The notes: generated from the letters alone by a model not told the origin. A DNA stretch of 64,000 nucleotides from Anaeramoeba flamelloides (GCA_027625915.1 JANTQA010000063.1:3596001-3660000); one strand, 5' to 3'. Positions 46,563-57,113 are shown, counted from the first letter of the stretch. Translations and numbers: made by a program.

Positions 46563-47345
46563 TGATTTTAAGGGGTTTTTAAGTTCAATTTCAAATTTGA
46601 AAACACTTCAAACTTCATTAAATACAGTGGTGTAAATAACCCGTGTTTTTTATTTTAACCCTTTACTAAAATTTAGCTCGTGTATTTTTTTCAGACTTAG
46701 GTATTTGAAGATAGGAAGACACCCATTTATTCTTGGTTCAGATTCAAACTGGCTTTTAGAGGTTAGATCTTTGATTAACCAAAATTGCTCAATTATATTA
46801 AATGCTTTTGTTTCAAAAATTTCCTAAAAATTTACATAATTTCTGAGATTAAATGATTTTTTAATAAAAATTCAAAAAAATGAAATTTTGCTCAGTTTTT
46901 TGTCAAAAAATTAGATTTTAATCTTTCCATATCTTCATATTTCTTTTCTAAAATTTATTTAAAGAACACTATTTCTTATTTATATACTGTTTACACTCCC
47001 TTGATTTATTTCTTTTATTTCCAGAGTCAGCCAATATTTTTTACCTGAGTTAAATTTTGGTAATGGGTTAAAATAAAAAAAAAGTGTTATTTACACCACA
47101 GTACAACTAAAAACAATATTTAGAAAAACTTGAGGAATTTTTTTATGTTTACTGATTTGAAATGGAAATTGTTAAAATCAAATTTTATGTAGGATCGAAG
47201 AAAGGTAAAATTAAGAATTCTGAAAATTTCCCATATTATCATAAAAGGAATTCTAGGTATGTAAATTTTACTGTGATTCTCAAACTATTTCAAAAGAGTT
47301 TTTCTCTACAATTTCCTGTTTTCACTTGAAAACATGGTTGTTAAA
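46563..47345 (+). repeat. Dispersed repeat K, copy 2, interrupted by a family C element
   Basis: The flanks 46563-46624 and 47104-47345 correspond to repeat K copy 1 (8985-9905). Copy 1 has no insertion at the matching TA, so it serves as an approximate empty site for the C element. Confidence 0.5.
46625..47101. mobile_element. TA-flanked inverted-repeat element, family C-like copy 2 (477 bp)
   Basis: TA at 46623-46624 and 47102-47103. Left end CAGTGGTGTAAATAACCCGT; right end read inward CTGTGGTGTAAATAACAC, each followed by TTTTTTATTTTAACCC. CAGT ends with TA duplication are characteristic of Tc1/mariner-like transposons. Size is close to copy 1 (480 bp), but the terminal sequence differs beyond the first bases, so these are probably two families of one superfamily. 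No transposase frame. Confidence 0.68.
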
Positions 47346-47801
47346 CTTTAAAGACCCTTAAATTTTTTATACCTAATTTTTGTTACAAATAATAAGATAG
47401 TTTAAAAAAACAAATTGAAAACAATAAAATAGGATTTGATAAACAACTATGATTTACTAACAACAAATCGATACTTTTATTGAGATAGTTTGTCTCAAAA
47501 TAAAATCACAATTTGAACAATAAACAAATAAAAACAATTCAATAACTTTTTCCAAATTATCTCTTTGGATTTTAACAAAAACAATTTGAAAATTAAATTT
47601 TCAGTTTATTTATAAATGAATCTGTACTTCAAATACTGACAAAGTTGAAACGTAAAAGTTCCAAAATCACATCTATTTTTATCTTTAAATCTTCTTTTAC
47701 GTTAATTTCTAAACAATAAATTTTTACAGAACAAGTAAACAATCATTTTTTCACAAAAACGCTTTTTCAGTTACTTTTTTGTTTTACTTTGAATAACCGT
47801 A

Positions 47802-50800
47802 ATGAGTTACATGCAATCAAAAAAAATGTGTACTATCTTTATTACTTGTATTGATGTTGCAATTTCCGAAGAACAACTCGTACAATATTTTAGTTCGTGT
47901 GGTACAGTTGCTGCTTGTAAGCTATGTGGCGACACAAACCATCCAAAACGTTTTGCATTTATTGAGTACACAGCACCAATAGAAGCAGACAAGGCTTTGT
48001 CTTTAAATGGTTCAAACTTGGGTTTTTATTCTATACAGTAAGATTGTTTTTCATTTTGAATTATTCTTTCTTTCTTTTTTTGTTTTCGGTTAATTTTTTG
48101 AAATATACACTGATTTTGAATAAAAAATTTTCATTGGTGACTTGCTTTAAATTTCTTCCAAGCAACAATTTTGATTGTTATATAGCTTTCCTCAGGAGAA
48201 CACTATTCTCAATTTTGGATCTAAAAAAAAAAAAAATTGATGGTTTTCTCGCTCGTTCTCCTCACCAAAAAAGAAATTACACAAAACTTAAAAAGAATCA
48301 AATTTTGAAAAATTGGTAAAATGTAGTCTGAGGTAAATTGAATAAAGAATACCAAAAGCAAAACAAAGTTTTATTAAAAATTTTTGAAATGATCTTCTTT
48401 TATGAAATTAGAGTATTTGGTTACCATTGTAACAAATCCCATTATCCAAAAAAAAAAATAAAAACGTTTTCAAAACTTTGAAATTATAATCAATACAACA
48501 TTGAGCAAAAATTGAACGCCCCAGCATCCTTTCAAATCGAAATTTATCAGAAAGTTTTATATTTTTTTAAATTTATCAAGATTTGGTAGGGAGCAGAAGT
48601 TTGAGTATCTACCCTAATGATAAATCACAATTAATAGCAAAAAAAAATTTTAACTCAATTCCATAAATCTAAGATCTCTACTTTCTAAGCAGCTCATTTC
48701 AAAGAGCACTTTTAAAGATTAACTAATTTTTAAAAACTTGTTTACACTCCAACTAAAACCATTTTTTCTTCACCTTTACTGTCATTTTCCAATTCATAAA
48801 TGCAAAATTTTTATTCAAGATATTTTAAAAAATTAAGGTATTATTTTTTTAATGAGTGTCAGAATTAAAACTTTTTAAAAGTTTTCTGTTTTAATAAAGT
48901 GAAAACTTTTTTTAAAAAAAAATAGCTTTTCATCTCTTTCAACCTCCAAATCACATTTAAAGGTTTAGACCTTCACTTTTTTAAAACACAGAACTTTCAA
49001 ACAATTTTAAATTTTGGTATTCCTCACTTTTTTAAAGCATAAAACTTTCAAAAAGTTTTAATTAGGAAAAAGTTTTCACTTTTTTAAATTGGCTGTATAT
49101 TTTTTTTCAATTAAAATATATTAGTCTGCAAAACTGAGTTACAAATTGAAAAAATGGAAATTGGGTTAAATTTTTTAATAAATTTATCATTTTACTTTGT
49201 AATTTACTAAACAATTTCGTTTTTTATTTTTATTAGTAATTTTTTATGTGCAAAATTGCAAAATTACAAACTGATTAATAATTGCATTAAACATTAAAAA
49301 AGATTGCATATAAAATCATAAATTTACAATTAATTTGTAGTCACGAGGTTTTGGGATTATAGTCTAGTCATTGTAAAAAAGTAAATGCAAAACAAAATAA
49401 AAAAAATGTCTGATTAACAATTTTTAAAATACGAAATAAGAACATAAAACAAAAATCAAATAATTATCCAAATTATTATTTAAGTGTAAAAAAATTAATC
49501 CCAATATAAGCGAGATTTCAAAAATTGTGAATAGCCTGAAATAATAAATTGAAAAAAATAAATATCCTTTAGTATTCAATAGTAATTAATTATTAAATTT
49601 TATTAATAATTCCCTTTAATTATTTTTAACATTTGATAGAAAACTGATATTTTAGGTATTAAAAAAAAATAAAATAAAAAACTCAAAAAAAAAGTCATAA
49701 TTTTTGAAATGAGAATTTTGGATATTTTATTATTCTGAACTTTTACTGAAAAAAAGATTAACAAGAAGATTTTTGTTGACATTAATATATACTTTAAATG
49801 ATATACATATTCACAATTTTATTAATGGTTATTCATATTTTCAAAGATCTATTTTTTTTTTAACTTGATTTTCATGTTTCAAAAAAAAATCAAAACAATA
49901 AAAAAGAAAAATTAAAACAATGAAAAAAAAAAAAATTCAGAAAAGCAAAATAAAAATTTACAAAGTGAGAAAAATAAAGAAAAATAAAAAAAAGAAAAAC
50001 AAAAATTTGACTAAATTCGAAAAAATGATTCAGATCTAAAATTTTGAAAATATTTTGATAAGAAGACGGGGCAAAACCAACAAAGCCACTTTTAATTGCA
50101 TTGGGAACTGATCCAACATTTTTGTTTAATAATTTAAAATCACCATTATAATCATTTGTTCTTAAAGTGATTGTTATTAAGTGTACAATATTTACTCATA
50201 TCTTTCTTCCCGGAATTTTTATACAACAATTTTTTATTCTTTTTCATTTATTAGATCTCTATCTTTGGCCATATTTTTGATCAAAACTCGAATTCAAAAT
50301 TTTTAACACACCAAAATTCAATTTTTGAAAAAAAAAATCTTATTTTTTTTTTTTATTGTTGAAGAAGTGTAAATTACACTCTGGATATCCTTTTACTTAA
50401 ATTCCCTTTCAGAAATTTAAGCGTAAAATCATAGATTTCACGATTATTATTTAATGAAAATAGTTTCAAACTGTTTGTTTTAAATTAATTCATTAAGATT
50501 TTTTTTTTTTTTAATTTGTTATGAAATATTAATCAATCTTTTTCATAGGAAGGATAGACCCATAAAAAGTGATCAATATTTTCAATTTGTTTTAATAAAG
50601 AGATCTAAATATTTGAACAACTATAGATCAAATGAAATAGGTTACTTTATTAAGTTTTTTAGAAACTTTATAGATGGTTTGATTCTATAAAGTGCTAAGG
50701 TTTTAAGAATAAGATTTGGTTTTACAAAATTGAGTTGCTTTTTTTTTTTTTTTTTTTTTTTTTTTGCAAGTTTCCCAAATCTTGTTTTCGCAAAATCCCA

Positions 50801-53800
50801 GTACAAGATACCGACTCGACAGCAAAAACCCAGTCCAGGTAACGACTCGACAGATTGTACGGAAAGTCCAATTCGGTTCACTTTGGTTGGTTTCAGATCG
50901 CATTCGTTGGATTCAGTTCTCTACAGTTGCATAAGTCCAGCTCAATTCGTTTTAGATCTGATCATTAACAAGTTTGGTTAGGTTAGTCATGACCAATTCC
51001 ACCAATTCTTATAATGATTTTTTATTCCTTTTACCTTCCCCAAGCACCTAAAAAAACAAAAAGAGGAGGAACCCAAACAACTTAAAAAAGGAAATTTGGA
51101 AAAAGTAAAAAGTAAAAAAAATAAAAAAAATCTTATTTAATCAATTCTCGAAGAAATACCAAATTAGAATCATTCACTAATTGAAATATTAACAATTGTT
51201 TATAAATCACAATACCCACAGAACAAAAAATAAATAATTATCAATACGAATAAATTATCGGTGTTAAAAAAATTGGAGATGAGCAGAAAAAAAAAAAACA
51301 TTGGATTAATTGTTAAGGATTAGATGAAACCTCATCTAATCTGTTAAAGAGAGGATTTTGAAGTGACTAAATTTGAGACTTCTAATTCAAAGGGTATCTA
51401 AAATAGATACAGTCATCAGAAGTATTTGAATCTTAATTTAGTTTTCTAAAAAAAAAGAGAGAAAAGAAAGAATAAAAAATGAAGAAGTAGGGAAAAAATG
51501 ATCGAAAAAAAGAATGGAAGAGTGGAAAAAATAAAGAAGTTTAAAATAATTGTTAGAGAGAAACCTGAAAATTTCTGGTTTAAATGAATTTTCTGATAAG
51601 TTTTATTTTGTCTTGAGCTCCTTTTTCCTAATTGTGTGTTGAGTCATGTTGGCCAGAAGATATTCTATGGTGATGTCATAAATTTCTTTTATGGCCATTT
51701 TTCTCATAAATTCATCTGTGTCTTTTTTGGCTATTATGGTTATATTCAAAAATTTTGACTTTTTTGATTTTTTTTTTTCCATTGCTTCATGGTTCTCCCA
51801 TATTTTTCACAGTCCCAAATAAAGTGGTCTATGTCATCAATTTTTTTGTTACAGCATGGGAATAATTTGGAATTTACTCCCTTTTCCCATTCACATGTAT
51901 CTATTCAACACATTTGAAAAGGGTTTGAGTTTAAATAATGTAGTTGATGATTTCCGGTTTAAGCATAGCTGGGTTTCTTTGAAGTTTTCTCGAAGCTGGT
52001 TAATATTTAGGTGTTTCTTTAGTTTCCAGTTTTCGTCTCCTTTGGATGAATTGACTTTTTCTTGTATTGATTTTATGTGGGCTTGATGTTGTTTTTTCTT
52101 TATTTCAATTTTCACCATGTTTTCCCAATCAATACCTTCAATTTCATCAGAAAAAAATGTCTTGGTAAATTTGTTTATATTCTATTAACAATTATTGATC
52201 CATCAAATGGTTAGACACCATCAACTAATTTTATTTGAGTTTTTCTATAAAAAAGAACTCAAATTTGTCTTTATATCAATCATAGAAAAAAAATTTGATC
52301 AAATGAAACAGGTTACGTAATTCAAAAAATGAAATGAAAACAAAAAAAACTAAAAGATGAAAAAATGATTTTCATATTTTACAAAAATCAAAATTATTTC
52401 CAATTTGAATGAAATTGTATTATTGTGATTCTTTGAACTGTTTAAGCTGTGTTAAAATTTTTGAATTTTAGTTTATTTTCCATACTTTCCTAATTGAGTT
52501 TAAGTTTGGTGACTGAGAATGGGAAAGCAATCATTTTTGTTAATTTTCTTTTTTTTTTTTTTTTTTTCCCGAGAAACAAATTAGACGAATAGCCTGGTTT
52601 GTGTGCTGGTACATTATCTTGTAATACCCACTATTTTATATATATATCAGTATAAAAAAAAACTTTTAGAATGGTTCGATACACACTAAATGTAAAATTT
52701 TTTTAAATGTTTTTCAAAATCAAATTACTACTTTTTAACTTTTTCATATTATTTAAAGGAAGAAGTGGTACTACAATCAATTTTGGCCAAAATGGATTTC
52801 CGGTCATTTTCTAGGAGTTAAAAAAGATGTAATATCTACTATATGTAGAGTGCATATAGTTAATGAGCATTATCGTCATTTTAAATAAGTGTGAAAAAAA
52901 TTTTTCCACAAAAATATATTTTTAACGGTTTACAAACTTCAGTAGACCTCTTTTCATCATTTTATTAGAACTTTTTTTATTCATCCTTTTTTAAAATGGC
53001 TATCTAAACTATTTTCCAGTTAATGGAGCCCATTTGTTAAGAGTGAATTATAAATCACTAAATCAATTGATTTTCTTAAAAATTGAATTACATATGTCCA
53101 AACGGTTTGAATCGATATTCGGAGAAAATGTTTATTTTGGAAATTTCAAAATTGAAATCATTTTTTCACTTTTTAATTTTCCTAGTTTTTTTTTTTTCTA
53201 TTTTTTTTTGATACCTAATTGTTTTTCAATTTTATTGTTACGTGGTATATAGTCACTTGGTAAAAGCGTGTTATTCTAGCATTATTGAAAAGGTGAGAAT
53301 GATTGTAGAAAAATCATATTAATTTCTATTTGGAGTTTCTTTGGATCTTCAATTAAAGATCAAAATGAAAATATCATTGTTTTTTTCAATTGGGATTTCC
53401 TAAGAATTTATAATTTTTCACTTTTTAAGAATTTATTTTGATTTATATAGATTCACTTAATACTGATATCAACTATTCAATGGTGTGTATTATTCTACTT
53501 AATTATTCTTATATTGGTTGACTCTTAAAAAATAATTGAATTTTTGAAATTATTGTTTGTTTTTGGTCACTTTGAAGGAAATAGAGTTTATGTTTTCAAT
53601 TTTTTAATTGATAAAAGTTGAAAAAAATGAAATTTTCAGTAATATTAATCTTTGTTTTTATTCTAATAGCAAAAATTTCCATTTTTTTTATTTTTTCTTA
53701 GTTAAGGTATAAGCATTTATCTCAAAAGTTCTTAAAATTAAAGTATGTTGTTATTGAAGGTGAATCACATTAGTGATTTGTGATTAAAATATCTCTAAAA

Positions 53801-56291
53801 ATTCGATTACATAAAATAGTACAAAAAGTTGATCCAACCAATTCAAAAGTATACATGTATTAGTAATAAATTACAAATTTCGGAAAATAATATCTGAATT
53901 TCAAATAAATGTAAAGGATGAATTATCAATAATCATATATATTTTATAAAATATATTTCTTAAATTTGTCTTGAAATGTCGAAATTTTGCTAAAAAATTA
54001 AATAATTAACATATAAATTATTTTATCTCTATAAATTATTTTATAATATTATTATGGAATAATGAAATATATTGAAAAATCAACTGATTTTTTGAAGAGA
54101 AAAAAAAAACAAAAATAAATCAGTCTTTTAGTTTTTATGTTAATAATTAATAGTAAATCTAGAAATTAAAAAATTTTAAAAAAATAATTAATTTTGGGGC
54201 TTTTAAATATTACTTTATAAATACTGAAATAATATTATTTTTGGTTTCTTTCTTTAAATTTGGTGAAAAATATCTGCAAAATAAACAATTTTAATTATGA
54301 TCATTTAGTCAAAAATCTAATAATCCATTGTTCAATAATATTTATTAAAGTTTTTTTAGTGCCATTTGAACCATAAAACGCGAATATGATTTACTTTCAA
54401 CAACAACATACTTTAATTTTAGACAAATTCATGGTAAATTAATACCTTAAGGGTCTAGTCATTTACCATGGATTTGCTCCATACTCATGGGGTGACCTGA
54501 GACCAAAAGGGGTATTGTGAAATAGCCCTTCTTTTGGTTGACAAATATTCAAATAACAAAAAAAAACAATTCATTAGATCATCTTTGACAAAAAATCCAA
54601 TGAATAAAAATAAGTTTAAAAGAGTACCCAAATTCCAAAAAATCAAAATTTTAAAAAATAATTCATCTTTTCTCATTTTTTATTTTCAAATGGTTAAATT
54701 TCTTTAATTTAAAACAAATTGCTTTCTTGAAGTGCGCAATCAATTTAATTCGATTTAATCTGATTTGTGGTTAATATTATAACCATCTATTTGACAAATA
54801 AAGGATTTTTTTAATTCTTTGGATAAAAATAACTCATTTGAAAAATGAAAAAAAAGAAAAAACAATCTTCGAGATCTCAAAAAGCGCCAAAGAGCAACAC
54901 TTCAAAATCAACACAGTTGTTTTCAAAATTGTATTTCAGAACCATTCTAATTGGAAATTGAGTGTCGATGTTTGGATCTTTTTTCTAAAAATGTCCTCGT
55001 CTTTGGTTATTGTTTTTTGGAGATCCACCGTACATCATAGGTTGGTTGGTTTTTAATTGGTGTTCGGTCCTCATAAAAATTACTAAAAAGTTATTTTCTC
55101 ATAACAGAAAATTCAATTCCACTGTAATGACTAGACCCTTAACATAAATCTGGTGATTTATTTGAAATAAATGGGGGGTTGGTAGAATACTTTTAAAAAA
55201 TTATAACCAAAAAGTTTTCAAAAAGATCTTTAAAAAAGTTAACAAACAACCATAGGCCTATTTCCAGTTCTTGGGTAAAAAGTTTTATGTTACACTTTTT
55301 TAAAATTACTTTAAATAAGTAATTTCGTTTTTCAATTATTAAAAGTTCTCTTTCTAGTTTGGAAATGAGAAAATGGTTTGTCCTAAATGAAAATTTTTTG
55401 AAAAAAAGCAACAATTTAAATTTTCACTCTTTTTATTTTCCTGGATTTCTTTAAACTCTATAAAAATAAAGTGAGGTATAAAAGTAATAATCATTGAAAA
55501 TGAAAAAAAATTTAATTATCAAATTTAGAAAATTTCAAAAGTACAATCAAAATTATACAATCAATGATTATTACTTTTATCCCTAACTTTATTTTTTCGT
55601 CTTTGTAATTATTGTTTTCTTTTTTATTTTAATATTTTTTCTTTTTTTTTTATTTATCTACATATTTTTCGATGTATTTTAATTTGAAAAAAAAAAAACA
55701 AAAACAGAGTACAACCATCCAAAACTGCAATTAAAAATCCATCTTATATGAATCCCAATTATAAAGTCTCTACAAATGACGATCAATATGGGACACAGCA
55801 ACTTACTGTATATGTCAAAAATATTGATGTTAGGGTTACAGAGTTTCAATTGCGTGCATTTTTTGAAAAGACCTGTGGTACTGTTATGAATATAATTTTA
55901 GCTGGCAACACTCGCCATCCAACAAGATTTGCCTTTATTGAATTTTCAAATGAGGATGAAGCCAGGAATGCCTTAATGTTAAATGGTACAGTAATTGGTG
56001 ACAAAACTTTATCAATTGTAAAATCTACACAGCCTATTAAAAATCGAAGTCAACTAAGTTCTGAAAGAGAAAAAAATCATTTAAATAATAATAAGTTTAA
56101 TCAGCCAAATTTGGAAAGTTCTTTATCTTTAATTCAGCAACAACAGGAAATGATTAGAAAGCAAAGTGAAGAATTAGAAAAATTTAAACTATTGCAACAA
56201 CAACAGCAGCAGCAAATAGAACAAATTAAAAAACAAAAATTTTTAACAAATCAAGATCCACAAATACAAACACAAACACAGCAGCAGCAGC

Positions 56292-56359
<68 letters not shown>

Positions 56360-56614
56360 AAACAACAACAACAACAAGATATTGATAATTTTAATGACAA
56401 TGTCCAAACCACTAGTAGTGATAAATATAAAGAATCTTCTTTGGAAAATCAAAGAGAAATACAAAAAGATGAATCCCAACAAATTGAAAAAGAGAGAGCA
56501 CGAACTGAGCGAAAAAGATCAAGAAATTATTCTAATGAAAATTATAATGATCTAAAAGAAAGAAGAGAAATTAATCAAAATCTACATTCAAGTGAAAATG
56601 AGAAACAAAATTAA
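47802..56614 (+). CDS. Two-RRM RNA-binding protein resembling plant CID8-13
   Basis: Exons 47802-48037 and 55708-56614 give 380 residues. The intron starts GTAAGA and ends AAAACAG, and joining CA|A restores GSNLGFYSIQVQPSKTAI, matching the LGFYPLRVLPSKTAI segment after RRM1 in plant CID8-13 proteins. RRM1 (about residues 10-85) has CTIFITCID and RFAFIEY; RRM2 (about 111-185) has LTVYVKNID and RFAFIEF. The short spacing and the HPKR/HPTR word before each RNP1 are shared with CID proteins. A glutamine tract (about residues 268-305, codons CAA and CAG) and a charged tail follow. Plant relatives bind poly(A)-binding protein through an N-terminal PAM2 motif; none is visible here because the protein starts almost at RRM1. 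A further upstream exon cannot be excluded. Confidence 0.85.
48700..49100. repeat. Cluster of small palindromic element ends
   Basis: At least four copies of CACTTTTTTAAA or its complement lie within 400 bp, several next to AAAACTTT or ACTTTCAA words, as in the element in the RPS19 intron. They look like several overlapping or nested tiny elements whose individual borders I cannot separate. Confidence 0.4.
49695..50105 (+). repeat. Dispersed repeat I, copy 2
   Basis: It follows the order of words in copies at 14080-14480 and 59310-59740: CATAATTTTTGAAA, TTTTATTATTCTGAAC, GATTAACAAGAAG, AAAAAATGATTCAGATC and AACAAAGCCACTT. Confidence 0.45.
50356..50455 (+). repeat. Fragment of repeat J
   Basis: GTTGAAGAAGTGTAAATTAC, CCTTTTACTTAAATT and ATAGATTTCACGATTATT match the first 100 bases of repeat J copies 1 and 2; the remaining 465 bp are absent. 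Confidence 0.55.
50736..50985 (-). repeat. A-tailed, GC-richer block of possible SINE or processed-RNA origin
   Basis: On the minus strand about 220 bp of balanced sequence ends in an A run of more than 25 bases (50739-50765). Within it, CCCAGTACAAGATACCGACT and CCCAGTCCAGGTAACGACT are imperfect tandem copies of about 32 bp, each ending CGACTCGACAG. A 3' A-tail on a compact GC-richer block is what a retroposed RNA leaves. I see no clear A-box/B-box promoter and no target-site duplication, so the class is open. Confidence 0.35.
51118..52480 (-). repeat. Dispersed repeat M, copy 2, split by a LINE fragment
   Basis: On the minus strand, 52480-52190 and 51480-51118 correspond to the two parts of repeat M copy 1 (14683-15365). 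The 0.7 kb between them codes for a LINE C-terminus and is absent from copy 1. The hairpin GGATTAGATGA..TCATCTAATC is kept at about 51319-51343. Confidence 0.58.
51625..52185 (-). mobile_element. LINE C-terminal fragment (degenerate)
   Basis: On the minus strand, 52118-51891 reads a charged frame ending LKPFSNVLNRYM. After a stop and a frame change it continues FPCCNKKIDDIDHFIWDCEK, the C-x(n)-H-x4-C pattern found downstream of the reverse transcriptase in many non-LTR retrotransposons. A further frame change leads to AKKDTDEFMRKMAIKEIYD and a stop near 51625. NRY followed by a Cys pair and a DC..Y..R word also occurs in the LINE at 59890-61390, so both are probably one family. No reverse transcriptase domain is left here. 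Confidence 0.65.
53706..54446. mobile_element. TTAA-flanked inverted-repeat element, family F copy 3 (741 bp)
   Basis: TTAA at 53702-53705 and 54447-54450. Left end GGTATAAGCATTTATC; right end read inward GGTATTAATTTACCATG; both arms then reach AAAATTAAAGTATGTTGTT. The right TTAA is also the left TTAA of family G copy 1. Confidence 0.7.
54451..55138. mobile_element. TTAA-flanked inverted-repeat element, family G copy 1 (688 bp)
   Basis: TTAA at 54447-54450 and 55139-55142. Left end GGGTCTAGTCATTTACCATG; right end read inward GGGTCTAGTCATTACAGTG. The first 13 bases of the ends are identical. The rest of the element is mostly unique, so the terminal repeats are short, unlike family A. No transposase frame is visible. 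Confidence 0.75.
56275..56385 (+). repeat. CAA/CAG trinucleotide tract encoding polyglutamine
   Basis: About 37 codons, mostly CAA with a few CAG at the start and one AAA interruption near the end, inside exon 2 of the RRM gene. On the other strand this would read as polyleucine, which is a shadow. Length is likely variable between isolates. Confidence 0.9.
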
Positions 56615-56710
56615 CGCAAAAAAAAATAATTATATTTTTCTTTACACTGGCAATAAAAGGTAGAATAAATTATTAAAAAATAACTAAAAAAAAAAAAAAA
56701 AAAAAAATAA

Positions 56711-56835
56711 AGCCATTTTAAAAAAGTCTGGCATAAAAGTTTTTTATAGAGAAGCATAAAAATAGATCTATTGAAGTTTGTTGACTGTTTTAAAAATAAT
56801 TTTAAAATTTTTTTGTCACACTTTTTTAAAATAAC
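56711..56835. mobile_element. Small palindromic element with AAAAAAGT ends
   Basis: CATTTTAAAAAAGTCTG at the left is mirrored by CACACTTTTTTAAAATA at the right, with AAAAGTTTT/AAAATTTTT words inside, giving about 125 bp. It resembles the element in the RPS19 intron and lies 100 bp after the RRM gene stop. Confidence 0.5.
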
Positions 56836-57066
56836 TCTAATATTAATATTTAACAATTTAATAAACAAATTTGATTTACTTACAAAAAAAAAAATCAAAA
56901 AAAAAATTTTTAATTTTCATTTTGGAAAACTTTATTTTTTAAAATTTTTAATTTTTTTTCTCTTCATTTTCAACTGATAAATTTTTGCAAAGTAATTTTA
57001 AAAACAAAAAAATAAAAAACAAAATAGCAATTAATAGATTATTCAACATTCAAGTTTAAAATATCT

Positions 57067-57068
<2 letters not shown>

Positions 57069-57111
<43 letters not shown>
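57069..57111. repeat. (TA)n microsatellite
   Basis: About 40 bases of TA repeats preceded by TATATACATATA and followed by a short CATACATA-rich stretch. Confidence 0.9.

Positions 57112-57113
<2 letters not shown>

Larger units (their letters stand above)
41685..47801. other. Intergenic region between HMG-box and RRM genes
   Basis: About 6.1 kb of AT-rich DNA. It includes a degraded family G copy (about 45480-45965), and repeat K copy 2 (46563-47345) interrupted by TA-flanked element C copy 2. The stretch 41950-45450 shows nothing beyond A/T-rich low complexity. The last 200 bases before the RRM gene contain an A/T-rich leader but no clear promoter motif. Confidence 0.5.
48038..55707 (+). 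other. 7.7 kb repeat-filled intron inside RRM1
   Basis: It separates the codons for the last strand of RRM1. Contents include a cluster of small palindromes with AAAAAAGTG ends (48700-49100), repeat I copy 2 (49695-50105), a 100 bp piece of repeat J (50356-50455), an A-tailed GC-richer block (50736-50985), repeat M copy 2 with a LINE fragment inside (51118-52480), and abutting TTAA elements F copy 3 and G copy 1 (53706-55138). No third exon is needed: phase and motif join exactly. Confidence 0.82.

Noticed and set aside
47802-48041. Separate small single-RRM gene ending at 48041
   Set aside because: The last codons overlap a GTAAGA donor, and joining to 55708 restores the conserved segment that follows RRM1 in this family.
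13408-55138. Autonomous piggyBac or Kolobok transposon
   Set aside because: None of the TTAA elements has room for, or traces of, a transposase; they are non-autonomous.
56243-56482. Polyleucine frame on the minus strand
   Set aside because: It is the complement of the CAA/CAG glutamine tract in the RRM gene.
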